Origin: an uncultured Anaerosolibacter sp.
Lineage (GTDB): Bacteria; Bacillota_A; Clostridia; Peptostreptococcales; Thermotaleaceae
Assembly: GCA_937948705.1 (NCBI GenBank)
Contig: CALECF010000188.1
Coordinates: forward strand, 1 to 11,607
Reading direction: 5' to 3'
Length of the DNA stretch: 11,607 nt
The notes beneath the pieces were generated by a model that did no database searches, was not told the DNA's origin, and saw only the letters and a program-made list of their open reading frames with translations. The translations under genes were made by a program, and so were the position numbers. Shown here piece by piece: positions 1 to 7,156 of this stretch. How positions within the stretch are numbered: position 1 is the stretch's first letter; each line of letters starts with the position of its first letter.

Positions 1-869
1 TTTCTTACAGCTTGTGTTGCCATCACTATAGCGCCCATAGCCCCGCCATGAAGCTTTGCGCCTGTTGCCAAGAACTCAAGAGGGGTCATCTTACCATCCA
101 TGCCTACGCAGTCGATAACCACATCAGCGCCGCCTTGGGTAATTTCTTTGAGATACTCACCAGTATTTTGGTGGTGTTCAAAATTAATGGTTTCTACTTT
201 ATTGTGGCGTTTTGCATGGTCTAAACGATAATCTATATAATCCACTGCAATGACTCTCTTGGCTCCCTTTAGCCAGGCAAATTTTTGTGCCAACAGTCCC
301 ACCGGTCCACAGCCTAACACAACTACCGTATCTCCATCTTTAACGCCGGCATGATCCACACTCCAATATGCTGTTGGAGCTGCATCAGCCAAAAGTGCTA
401 ATTTTTCATCTTCCACTTCACAATTGTCAGGAATTCGGAAAGGTGTAAAATTTGCGAAGGGAACTCGCATGTACTCGGCTTGACCCCCAGGATACCCACC
501 AAAGGTTTCTGAATATCCAAAATAAGCACCACTTTGTCCATGGGGGTTCGAGTTATCACATTGACTTGTTAAATCATGCTTACAATAATAACATTCTCCA
601 CAACTCACGTTAAAAGGGATGATCACGCGGTCACCCTTTTTTACTTGTGTAACGTCTGGACCTGCTTCCTCAACAACACCCATGGGCTCATGTCCAATAA
701 TATAATTGGCAGGGAGATTGGGAATCATTCCGTGAATCAGATGTAGGTCCGATCCACATATGGCTGTACTGGTCACCCGGATAATGATGTCATCGGGTTT
801 ATGGATTGTAGGAGATTCAACTTCTTTAACTCTTACGTCTTTAATGCCTTGATACGTTACGGCTTTCAT
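1..869 (-). CDS. Zinc-dependent alcohol dehydrogenase, formaldehyde dehydrogenase-like (3' end beyond window)
   Basis: Medium-chain dehydrogenase that should oxidise an alcohol or aldehyde adduct with NAD(P) in the cytoplasm. The start is ATG at 869, with AGGAGG about ten bases upstream. 289 codons are present and the frame stays open to the left edge, so the C-terminal quarter (family length about 380) is missing. Visible are the catalytic zinc ligands C38 (AICGSD) and H60-E61 (IIGHEP). The structural zinc loop has cysteines 90, 93, 96 and 104. The nucleotide-binding motif is GCGPVG at 186-191, with D210 at the end of the second strand, which favours NAD. The extended loop at about 105-130 resembles glutathione-independent formaldehyde dehydrogenase-type enzymes, but substrate cannot be read from sequence. 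It is the last visible gene of an operon behind two coat-type genes (19-base gap), an arrangement like adhB within the B. subtilis yra cluster, so sporulation-linked expression is likely. Confidence 0.9.
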   Translation of the reverse strand, partial: MKAVTYQGIKDVRVKEVESPTIHKPDDIIIRVTSTAICGSDLHLIHGMIPNLPANYIIGHEPMGVVEEAGPDVTQVKKGDRVIIPFNVSCGECYYCKHDLTSQCDNSNPHGQSGAYFGYSETFGGYPGGQAEYMRVPFANFTPFRIPDNCEVEDEKLALLADAAPTAYWSVDHAGVKDGDTVVVLGCGPVGLLAQKFAWLKGAKRVIAVDYIDYRLDHAKRHNKVETINFEHHQNTGEYLKEITQGGADVVIDCVGMDGKMTPLEFLATGAKLHGGAMGAIVMATQAVR

Positions 870-888
870 GAATGGTTTCCCTCCTATC

Positions 889-1293
889 TTAGTAATTTGG
901 CGTTGCAAACGTTCCGAGTCTACTGGTATTGCCTGGGAAGAGGTCTAGGCTGGCAATTTGAAGTGCTGTTTGGGCGGAAATCTTATCTAGATGAAACTGT
1001 TCATTCACATCATAGGGATGCAGCCAACCCTTGCTTATCATGAGATCTGAAAGTTGTGCATGTAGGTCAATGGTTTCATTCAATAAATTATGTACAGTTG
1101 CTCTGGATACAGGATCTGCAATTTCTGTCAGTGCAATGCCACAATTTCTCATGCCGCTTTTTACAGCCAATAGAAAATCAAGGGCTACGGTTGAATCCAC
1201 AAGTCCAGGCATTCCTTCTGCATTTTGGATTTCTAAATAATCATTATTCATAGGTTTTTCCACTTTGTTAATCGGCTTTCTCATATACTCCAT
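889..1293 (-). CDS. CotF-family spore coat protein
   Basis: A 134-aa protein recognised as the Coat F family (PF07875), a mostly helical, ferritin-like fold found in spore coat proteins. The telling stretch is near residues 65-115: a helix with LNETIDLHAQLSDLMISKGW, then HPYDVNEQFHLD and a final short helix. The first 25 residues are a variable, charged leader. There is no signal peptide or membrane segment, as expected for a protein made in the mother cell and deposited on the forespore. The start ATG at 1293 overlaps the TGA of the upstream 74-aa gene by one base. Its ribosome site GGAGG lies inside the end of that gene, so the two are translationally coupled. An internal ATG at codon 4 is possible but less well spaced. 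The dehydrogenase begins 19 bases downstream. Coat location is family knowledge, not shown here. Confidence 0.88.
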   Translation of the reverse strand: MEYMRKPINKVEKPMNNDYLEIQNAEGMPGLVDSTVALDFLLAVKSGMRNCGIALTEIADPVSRATVHNLLNETIDLHAQLSDLMISKGWLHPYDVNEQFHLDKISAQTALQIASLDLFPGNTSRLGTFATPNY

Positions 1294-1517
1294 CAGTTGT
1301 TCACCTCCAGTTTTTGTGGATGGGTTTTGGTTAATAGGCCTTGCAAGGCAGTTACTGCGATTATGGATTGTTGCACATCTTTTTCTAACAGCCCTTTTAG
1401 TTCTTGATCAAACACGATACCTTGCATCATTTTCGACTTGGTCATACATACGGTTTTAAAGTTGAGAAGTTCATGTATTTCCATAGTTTCATGTAAGGTA
1501 AAATTGTCTTGTTCCAT
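1293..1517 (-). CDS. Small coat-type protein, partner of the CotF gene
   Basis: The preferred start is ATG at 1517, giving 74 aa beginning MEQDNFTLHETMEIHELL. A longer reading from GTG at 1526 would place the start codon on top of the AGGAGG ribosome site, whereas the ATG lies eight bases after it. The protein is acidic-to-neutral and helical, with no signal peptide or membrane segment. The N-terminal HETMEIHELLNFKTVCMTKSK helix followed by a QELKGLLEKDVQQSI helix matches the N-terminal half of CotF-like coat proteins. Such short proteins commonly sit directly before a CotF gene in Clostridia, as if one ferritin-like unit were split in two. It is the first gene of the three-gene minus-strand operon. 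It probably pairs with the neighbouring CotF protein; this is inferred from context. Confidence 0.78.
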   Translation of the reverse strand: MEQDNFTLHETMEIHELLNFKTVCMTKSKMMQGIVFDQELKGLLEKDVQQSIIAVTALQGLLTKTHPQKLEVNN

Positions 1518-1584
1518 GTATTTCACCTCCTGTTTTTCAATTGTAACTATTTTCCCCTAGTGTAATGTCCTTATGCATTATGAA

Positions 1585-1618
1585 CAGCGTACACAGCGCT
1601 GAAAACTTAAGTTTCAGC
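1585..1618. repeat. Overlapping inverted repeats (possible operator) upstream of the coat operon
   Basis: CAGCG at 1585-1589 pairs with CGCTG at 1597-1601. GCTGAAA at 1598-1604 pairs with TTTCAGC at 1612-1618 around the palindrome CTTAAG, with a single bulged A. Two overlapping dyads about 75-100 bases before the coat-operon start fit a regulator binding site. There is no T tract on either strand, so a terminator is unlikely. Which protein binds, if any, is unknown. Confidence 0.4.
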
Positions 1619-1752
1619 CCATAAAATCAAGGGGCTGTAGGGGTGAGGGCTACTGCATACCGGGCAACGAAGAAATTCCTTTAAAAAATTGAATCTTTAT
1701 AAATTGTAGCAAATATTGTTTAAGTGAATATATATGTAATGGGACAAATCCC

Positions 1753-1817
1753 AAGCCGAAGAAGTGCTGATGTCCTATGACAATCTTTAAAGGATTTTGC
1801 AATATCGATGTCGGCTT
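1753..1817 (+). other. Possible structured leader (long-range stem)
   Basis: AAGCCGA at 1753-1759 is the exact complement of TCGGCTT at 1811-1817. The 51 bases enclosed contain further small dyads, GTC-CTAT-GAC and the near-palindrome AATCTTTAAAGGATT. A small GGGA-CAAA-TCCC hairpin lies just upstream. This could form a structured RNA before the collagen-like gene, or simply be chance pairing in a spacer. I do not recognise any known riboswitch class in it. Confidence 0.25.
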
Positions 1818-1900
1818 TCATATGTTGAAAAACACAAGAGGAAGTAGTGAGAAATATCTAGATGCTAAAAGACCTTAAAAATTTGAATGGAGGGATCATC

Positions 1901-3142
1901 TTGCCAATTTTATTCTTAACGCCCGCTGATGCGACGATTATATCGCAGCTTCAATCGAATCAGAATTTTGGACCTCAAGAGAACCTACTTGTTGGACGAA
2001 CGGTAACGCCGAATGATGTGTTTAGAAGCCTTTTGAATTTTGATATTAGTGCAATTCCACCGCTGTCAACAATAACCAAAGCAACACTAAGACTCTTGTT
2101 TTTCCAGAAAATTGCACCTGGAATACAACCACTCTCAGCAAGAAGATTATTGAGTGATTTTTCTCAAAATACAGTAACATGGAATACACAGCCAGCTGCG
2201 GCAGGCGGATATGTATATGAAACCAACTTAGCAGATGATTTAGTAGGTGACTATATTTATCTAGATTTAACAGGATTGGTCCAGGCCTGGTACGATGGAC
2301 TTTTCCCCAATAATGGATTCTTGCTTACCACTATTGAGACACAAACCAGTTTGATGGGTTTTAAAGGATACGATGATGGAATCGTTCCCAATTGGCCGAC
2401 CCTCATTATAGAGTATGAATCTGCCATAGGGCCGACAGGAGCAACGGGAGCAACCGGAGCAACAGGAGAAGCAGGAGCAACCGGAGCAACCGGAGCAACA
2501 GGAGCAACAGGAGCAACAGGAGCAACAGGAGCAACAGGAGCAACAGGAGAAGCAGGAGCAGCAGGAGCAACAGGAGCAACAGGAGCAACGGGAGCAACAG
2601 GGGCAACAGGAGCAACGGGTAGTAGTGCAATCATTCCCTTTGCGTCAGGAGGCCCCATTATAATGACTACAGCTGTTGGAGGGTTAGCTGAAACTGCGGG
2701 CCTTGTTGGATTTGGAAATTCTGCTAGCAATGTTAGTGTTGCAGGAGGATTCATTGATCTCACTGGCAGTCCTCTATTCCCACTTCTTGACTTTGCATTT
2801 TCTGTCCCTCGGGCTGGAACGATTACATCAATCGCAGCATTCTTCAGTACAACGGTAGCATTAGCTCTTGTAGGAACGACAATAACCGTCACAGCACAGT
2901 TATATGTATCAGGTGCACCGGATAACATTTTTGCACCAATTCCGGGTGCATCCGTAACACTGAGCCCAAGCCTTACAGGAATAGTTGCAGTGGGCACGGT
3001 TCTCACTGGATTTACTGATGGGTTAGCCATACCGATCGCACCTGAAGATCGTTTGTTAATGGTATTTACTGAAACGAGTACAGGTATTACCCTTCTTACC
3101 ACTGTAGCAGGCTATGCAAGCGGAGGTATTGCAATCGCATAA
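1901..3142 (+). CDS. Collagen-like spore-surface protein with DNRLRE and BclB-type domains
   Basis: Preferred start is TTG at 1901, because GGAGGG lies six bases before it and the resulting N-terminus ([18 protein letters not shown]) is typical of DNRLRE proteins. The upstream in-frame ATG at 1862 has only a poorly spaced site. The product is 413 aa. Residues 1-175 form a DNRLRE/CBM96-like beta domain ([53 protein letters not shown]). Residues 177-239 are 21 Gly-X-Y triplets, nearly all GAT, interrupted by GEA, GAA and one GPT. Residues 240-413 match the BclB C-terminal exosporium domain ([34 protein letters not shown]). Collagen-like Thr residues in Bacillus BclA are glycosylation sites, and the same is plausible here. 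The likely role is a filament or adhesin on the spore surface. There is no secretion signal, which fits mother-cell deposition. It lies next to germination genes but is separated from them by a hairpin. Confidence 0.87.
   Translation: MPILFLTPADATIISQLQSNQNFGPQENLLVGRTVTPNDVFRSLLNFDISAIPPLSTITKATLRLLFFQKIAPGIQPLSARRLLSDFSQNTVTWNTQPAAAGGYVYETNLADDLVGDYIYLDLTGLVQAWYDGLFPNNGFLLTTIETQTSLMGFKGYDDGIVPNWPTLIIEYESAIGPTGATGATGATGEAGATGATGATGATGATGATGATGATGEAGAAGATGATGATGATGATGATGSSAIIPFASGGPIIMTTAVGGLAETAGLVGFGNSASNVSVAGGFIDLTGSPLFPLLDFAFSVPRAGTITSIAAFFSTTVALALVGTTITVTAQLYVSGAPDNIFAPIPGASVTLSPSLTGIVAVGTVLTGFTDGLAIPIAPEDRLLMVFTETSTGITLLTTVAGYASGGIAIA
2429..2617 (+). repeat. 9-bp tandem repeat encoding the Gly-Ala-Thr collagen-like region
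   Basis: Twenty-one in-frame 9-bp units with consensus GGAGCAACA encode Gly-X-Y triplets: GPT, three GAT, GEA, eight GAT, GEA, GAA, six GAT. Third-base variants (ACA/ACC/ACG, GGA/GGG) occur but runs of identical units remain. The tract should therefore be prone to slippage, and its length may vary between strains, always in steps of three residues. Confidence 0.95.
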
Positions 3143-3170
3143 TCGGCTTTCAGTGATTTTAAAGAAATAT

Positions 3171-3204
3171 GAATGGAGACCCAGCTTGTGCTTGGTCTCC
3201 ATTC
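3171..3204 (+). terminator. Hairpin after the collagen-like gene (terminator-like)
   Basis: GAATGGAGACC pairs perfectly with GGTCTCCATTC around a 12-base loop, 28 bases after the stop codon. The tail TGCTTATATAG is only moderately T-rich. It may therefore terminate inefficiently or act as a stabilising 3' hairpin, leaving some read-through into the germination operon. Confidence 0.65.
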
Positions 3205-3264
3205 TGCTTATATAGATGTATACTCATCCAATAACACGGAAATAATCTTTCTGAGGTGATTGAG

Positions 3265-4743
3265 ATGAGAAGGAAGAATGGTAGTGTAGAAAAAACGTCA
3301 TCTAAGATTGACTTCAACAACATCAATGAAAAACTTCAGGATTGTTCCGATGTTATAAGAAAGAAAGTATATGTTGACAGCCAGCAGGAAGCTTTCTTTT
3401 TTTATATCGAAGGTCTTACGGACATGGCTTTGATGCAAAGGGATTTTGTCAATCCGATTGTAGCTATGAATCTAGATCAACTATCAAATGAAATGAATAT
3501 TTATAACTTACCTTGCAACGAAATCACCCTACTATATGAATCGGAAGAAGTCGTAGACAGTATTTTATCAGGAAGTTCTGTTTTTTATTGTGAGGTTTTA
3601 CCTTTTGCTGTATCATGCACCTTATCAGATTTTGAAAAAAGGAGTATTGAAGAGCCAGAAACCGAAAAAAATGTCCGAGGCCCCCATGAAGGGTTTGTAG
3701 AGCCCTTGGAGACCAACCTCTCCATCCTAAGAAGAAAAGTTAAGAACAATAGGCTCAAATTCAAAACGACTACCCTTGGCGTCCAGACTAGACAAAAAGT
3801 TGTGGTTGCATATATAGAAGGTATCGTAAATATGGAAATTGTAGATGGGCTTTTCAGTAAAATCTGTGATATCGAAGTGGATGGACTATCTGCCATAGGG
3901 TACATAGAACAGAGCCTAACATCACATCCAAACTCTCTGTTTCCTCAGTTCATTGCCACCGAAAGACCAGATAAAGCCATGGCTGCTCTCCTTGAAGGAA
4001 GGATCGTCATATTACAGGATGGAACCCCGGTAGTTCTCATAGCGCCTGTGAGTTTTATATCATTTTTTCAGGCCATGGATGACTATAGCACACTTTGGAC
4101 CCACGGCTCCTTCCTACGTATGTTAAGATTTTTAGCACTGATCGTCTCTATCTTATTACCATCACTATATATCGCCATTACCTCCTTCCACTATTACGCA
4201 GTACCATTAAATCTACTAGTACCTTTAGCAGAATCCAGAGCAAAGGTACCTTTTCCTCCCATTATTGAAGTTTTAATATTGGAAGGGACAGTAGAGATGG
4301 TTCGGGAAGCGGCAGTGCGTCTGCCTACTTATATTGGTACAGCCATTAGTGTTGTTGCAGGTTTGATTATTGGAGAAGCTGCGGTTCAGGCGGGAATTGT
4401 CAGTGACTTACTTATTGTCATCGTAGCTGCTACTGCGGTTGCATCCTATGTCATACCTTCCGCAGATATGTCCCTAGCCGTACGTATCCTGCGTTTTTGC
4501 TTCATCATAGCTTCTTCAGTATTTGGAATTATCGGTATCGTCATGTGCACCGCACTAACCTTCGCACATCTGCTTACCATGGAGTCCTTAGGACAACCAT
4601 ACTTTCAGCCTATCGTACCAATCGTTACAAGGGACCTAAAAGACTCGTTTTTTAGGTTGCCGATCACAGTCATGGGGCGGCGGACACGGATGACCAGATC
4701 AAAAAATAAGGTTAGGGGTAGTAGAAATGACCGGAAGAAATAG
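3265..4743 (+). CDS. Germinant receptor A subunit (GerA family spore germination protein)
   Basis: A-subunit of a GerA-type nutrient germinant receptor in the inner membrane of the spore. The ATG at 3265 is chosen, since GAGGTG sits about six bases before it and would overlap the alternative GTG at 3256. The product is 492 aa, normal for the family. Residues 1-260 form the cytoplasmic two-part N-domain, with the family signature RGPHEGFVEPLETNLSILRR at 138-157 and TERPDKAMAALLEGR at 232-246. DGTPVVLIAP follows, then hydrophobic segments at about 286-308, 330-345, 355-376, 380-400 and 408-438. The conserved VPFPPIIEVL, REAAVRLP and IIGEAAVQAG stretches are all present. The basic tail (RRTRMTRSKNKVRGSRNDRKK region) is cytoplasmic. 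The last 17 bases overlap the B gene, typical of coupled A-B-C operons. Which germinant it serves cannot be told from sequence. Confidence 0.95.
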   Translation: MRRKNGSVEKTSSKIDFNNINEKLQDCSDVIRKKVYVDSQQEAFFFYIEGLTDMALMQRDFVNPIVAMNLDQLSNEMNIYNLPCNEITLLYESEEVVDSILSGSSVFYCEVLPFAVSCTLSDFEKRSIEEPETEKNVRGPHEGFVEPLETNLSILRRKVKNNRLKFKTTTLGVQTRQKVVVAYIEGIVNMEIVDGLFSKICDIEVDGLSAIGYIEQSLTSHPNSLFPQFIATERPDKAMAALLEGRIVILQDGTPVVLIAPVSFISFFQAMDDYSTLWTHGSFLRMLRFLALIVSILLPSLYIAITSFHYYAVPLNLLVPLAESRAKVPFPPIIEVLILEGTVEMVREAAVRLPTYIGTAISVVAGLIIGEAAVQAGIVSDLLIVIVAATAVASYVIPSADMSLAVRILRFCFIIASSVFGIIGIVMCTALTFAHLLTMESLGQPYFQPIVPIVTRDLKDSFFRLPITVMGRRTRMTRSKNKVRGSRNDRKK

Positions 4744-5809
4744 TGTTACCTCTAAACAAATGGCTCTTTTTACTTTTGTCACCCAGACGGGTCTAGGTGT
4801 TATTATACTTCCTACTGTGATGGCAAAGGAGGTAGGGCACGACGGATGGATCTCCCTATTGATTTCAGGGGCCATGGCAATCCTGTTGAGTGGATTGTTT
4901 GCTTTGCTATTGAGTAGATATGAGGATAAAGGAATCTATGATATCAATAAGCTGATTTTCGGGAAAATGATCGGAACTGTTTTCAATATCTTATTGCTCG
5001 TATATCTGCTGCTAGCTGCAGCGAGAGGGGTACGAATTTTTACTCTCTTTTTGAGACTCACAGTACTCCCCCTTTCTCCCCCGTTAGCCATATCTCCCTT
5101 TATCCTGCTGCCGTCAATTTATTTGGTATATCAAGGTCTTAAATATGTGTGCAGGTTTAAATATATTTCAGTATTATCCTATGTTATAGTTGTTTTATTT
5201 ATGGCTCTAATCGTCAAACAATCAAGGCTTTCCTTTCTCATGCCAATAGGTGAAGCTGGAGTAATTCAGATAGTATCCAGTATACAAAAAAGCTTCATGG
5301 CATTTATTGGGTTAGAGCTGATTGTTTTTCTGTTCCCTGAGATTACCGATAAGAAAAAAGCATTTAAATGGCATATGTTGGCTAGTGCATTTAGCACACT
5401 ACTCTTTGTAATTACTGTGGGTGTCTCCACAGCCCTCTTTGGAGAACATTTTTTAAAGATACAGACCATTCCATTATTCAATATGGCAAGGGCTTATAAT
5501 GCACCTATCATTGAAAGAGTAGATATATATATCATCTCGTTATGGTTTATCGTGATGGGGTGTGCCATGAGGGCGTATATGTTTACTGCTTACTATAGCT
5601 TACAAAAATTGTTTAAGATGAGAAACACAAAACTTTCTTTAGGTTTATACTTTGTGGTTTTAGTGCTATTAAGCAGAATACCGCGGGATATCAATGAAGC
5701 ATTTATGTTCCTCGATATTTCGAATTATATTGGAGTAGGTGTATCGTTATTCTTTGTTTTATGTCTCTGTCTTTCTTTTTTTAGAAAAAAGGGAGTGAAA
5801 CCCTTATGA
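4727..5809 (+). CDS. Germinant receptor B subunit (GerB/GerKB-type, APC-family permease)
   Basis: Integral membrane B-subunit of the germinant receptor, a member of the spore germination permease branch of the amino acid/polyamine (APC) superfamily. In characterised receptors this subunit carries the germinant-binding pocket. It is 360 aa, the usual length, with about ten hydrophobic segments from residue 12 to 352. The TM1 break TGLGVIILP at 21-29 is the expected unwound binding-site helix. FLFPEITDKKKAFK at 205-218 and DIYIISLWFIVMG at 266-278 are further family stretches. The start ATG overlaps the A gene by 17 bases and has AGGGG eight bases upstream, inside that gene. The last four bases (ATGA) overlap the C gene. 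There is no truncation or missing segment. Confidence 0.94.
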   Translation: MTGRNSVTSKQMALFTFVTQTGLGVIILPTVMAKEVGHDGWISLLISGAMAILLSGLFALLLSRYEDKGIYDINKLIFGKMIGTVFNILLLVYLLLAAARGVRIFTLFLRLTVLPLSPPLAISPFILLPSIYLVYQGLKYVCRFKYISVLSYVIVVLFMALIVKQSRLSFLMPIGEAGVIQIVSSIQKSFMAFIGLELIVFLFPEITDKKKAFKWHMLASAFSTLLFVITVGVSTALFGEHFLKIQTIPLFNMARAYNAPIIERVDIYIISLWFIVMGCAMRAYMFTAYYSLQKLFKMRNTKLSLGLYFVVLVLLSRIPRDINEAFMFLDISNYIGVGVSLFFVLCLCLSFFRKKGVKPL

Positions 5810-6930
5810 AAGCCATAGTGAAACCAATCACAGCAATTGTAGTGTGTATGACCCTCCTGACCCTAACCGGCTGTTGGGATCAAAAGATATATGAACGTAT
5901 TGGATTTATTCTTCAGATGGGATTGGAGCTTGATCAAGATGGAAAACTAAGTTACACCGTCTCCATTCCTGTTGTAGCACCTGATATTGAAGAAAAAGTT
6001 GAGATTCTGTCTACTTCACAAAATCTTTTAAGAGAATCCAGGGAAAGGGTTCGTCGTGTCTCAGGAAAGACAGTAGAGGGAGGAAAGACACAACATGTTT
6101 ATTTTTCCAAGCAGCTGGCTCAAAAAGGCATTGGGAATCTAATGGAAATATTTCTACGCAATACAGAAAATCCCTTGCTGGCCAATGTGATTGTTGTGGA
6201 TGAAAGCCCACGTAAGATGATGGAAATGAGTGCAAAGTTTAAAAGTAAACCAAGACCAGCATTCTATGTCAATGATTTGCTGGTAAATGCCCGTGAAAAC
6301 TCATATATTCCAGAAACAAGAATTTCCCATTTTTACATCATGAAGTACTCCAAAACCATAGACCCTATAACACCAATGGTGAGATATAATGAAAAGGAGA
6401 TAGTAATAGTAGGCACTGCCCTGTTTAGCGGAGATAAGATGGCTGGGGAGATAGATGCAGCTGATACAGGAATGCTTCTGGCATTAATGGGGAAAAATAA
6501 GAAGATCAATTATATGTACCATAAACAGGACCCACAGGAAAGTCCAGCAGATTCCAAAGAGGGGGCTGCTGTATTTATTAAAGACAGTAAGAGAAAAGTA
6601 AATATAAGTACAGACGGCAAAGCACCAAAGATAGATATAAAGTTGGATTTTAAGGCTTCCCTCGATGAATATAGTGAAGAACACAACTTGGATGATCCAG
6701 AGGCTAAGAAAAAATTAGAGGAGAACATTGCGAAATCCATGGAGCGGGATTGCATGAACCTGCTAAAATATATGCAGAAAGTTGGTTCGGACCCAATAGG
6801 CATTGGTGAAATGGTCAGGTCAAAGCATAACTCATACTGGAAATCCGTGGAATGGAAAGATGTATATAAAAAAGCATCCTTTGATGTGGAGGTCAAGTTG
6901 AACTTTGAGTTTTATGGAGCAATAAACTAG
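5806..6930 (+). CDS. Germinant receptor C subunit (Ger(x)C family lipoprotein)
   Basis: Lipoprotein C-subunit of the germinant receptor, anchored on the outer face of the spore inner membrane. The 374-aa product begins with a lysine-containing n-region, a hydrophobic stretch (ITAIVVCMTLLTL) and the lipobox LTGC, so Cys23 is the lipidated residue. It is followed by WD, the typical GerC start CWDQKIYERIGFI. The N-domain continues through SGKTVEGGKTQHVYFSKQLA (about 85-105) and ENPLLANVIV (126-135). The C-terminal domain, about 240-374, contains the long helix ending MERDCMNLLKYMQKVGSDPIGIG and a beta-rich end FDVEVKLNFEF. The start overlaps the B-gene stop by four bases, with AGGGAG upstream, which implies coupled translation. 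It is the last gene of the operon. Confidence 0.95.
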   Translation: MKAIVKPITAIVVCMTLLTLTGCWDQKIYERIGFILQMGLELDQDGKLSYTVSIPVVAPDIEEKVEILSTSQNLLRESRERVRRVSGKTVEGGKTQHVYFSKQLAQKGIGNLMEIFLRNTENPLLANVIVVDESPRKMMEMSAKFKSKPRPAFYVNDLLVNARENSYIPETRISHFYIMKYSKTIDPITPMVRYNEKEIVIVGTALFSGDKMAGEIDAADTGMLLALMGKNKKINYMYHKQDPQESPADSKEGAAVFIKDSKRKVNISTDGKAPKIDIKLDFKASLDEYSEEHNLDDPEAKKKLEENIAKSMERDCMNLLKYMQKVGSDPIGIGEMVRSKHNSYWKSVEWKDVYKKASFDVEVKLNFEFYGAIN

Positions 6931-7081
6931 CAGAATTTTTTAATAAACTATAGATCAATAGTTTCATAGACGTGGTATATTACGAATCTATTAGGATGAA
7001 ATACAAACCCTAAAGGGATCCAGGACTATTGTTGGCGAGGAAAGAGAGTAGTACAAATCTGGGAACAACATATTAAATATA

Positions 7082-7124
7082 AATATAAAAGAAAATCCAT
7101 TACTCATGGATTTTCTTTTATATT
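7082..7124. terminator. Bidirectional intrinsic terminator between convergent genes
   Basis: A perfect 19-bp stem (7082-7100 with 7106-7124) encloses the loop TACTC. The outer part is A-rich on the left and T-rich on the right, so either strand gives a hairpin followed by U residues. It lies 150 bases after the germination operon and about 30 bases past the stop of the convergent carboxypeptidase gene, so it can end both transcripts. The 6931-7081 stretch before it holds no gene that I can support. Confidence 0.9.
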
Positions 7125-7156
7125 ACAACTTGTATGCCTACATTCACAAGGTTATT

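Larger units (their letters stand above)
1518..1900. other. Divergent intergenic region without a convincing gene
   Basis: About 380 bases lie between the minus-strand coat operon and the plus-strand collagen-like gene. I see no open frame here with a ribosome site and a credible length. The region must hold both divergent promoters. On the minus strand a CATAATG element (1573-1579) could be a sporulation -10, but no matching -35 lies at the right distance. On the plus strand CATATGTTG (1819-1827) is one base short of the SigK -10 pattern CATANNNTA, again without a good -35. An ATGACA and CAATAT pair 17 bases apart, around 1777-1805, is a weak SigA-like alternative. Two overlapping inverted repeats and one longer stem are listed separately. 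Confidence 0.6.

Noticed and set aside
801..1043. 80-codon plus-strand open frame
   Set aside because: It lies antisense across the dehydrogenase start and CotF end, with no family resemblance and no ribosome site.
2429..2617. Short-period repeat that might look like a CRISPR or satellite array
   Set aside because: Units are 9 bp with no spacers and lie in frame inside a coding region encoding Gly-X-Y triplets.
2406..2630. Minus-strand open frame rich in leucine
   Set aside because: It is only the reverse reading of the 9-bp collagen repeat; the poly-Leu composition follows from repeat bases and there is no ribosome site.
2257..3102. 281-codon minus-strand open frame with Pro-Val-Ala repeats
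   Set aside because: It is antisense to the collagen-like gene, whose plus-strand product has recognisable domains at both ends; the repeat keeps the reverse frame free of stops.
3205..3264. Search for a SigG promoter of the germination operon (CATCCAA at about 3223-3240 as a -10)
   Set aside because: One mismatch in the -10, and no acceptable -35 at 17-18 bases upstream; not reported as a feature.
6510..6896. 128-codon minus-strand open frame inside the C-subunit gene
   Set aside because: It is a reverse shadow of a conserved Ger(x)C protein, with no ribosome site and no recognisable domain.
7000..7055. Short plus-strand frame DEIQTLKGSRTIVGEERE as a possible gene remnant
   Set aside because: Only 18 codons between stops, no ribosome site, and no family recognised.
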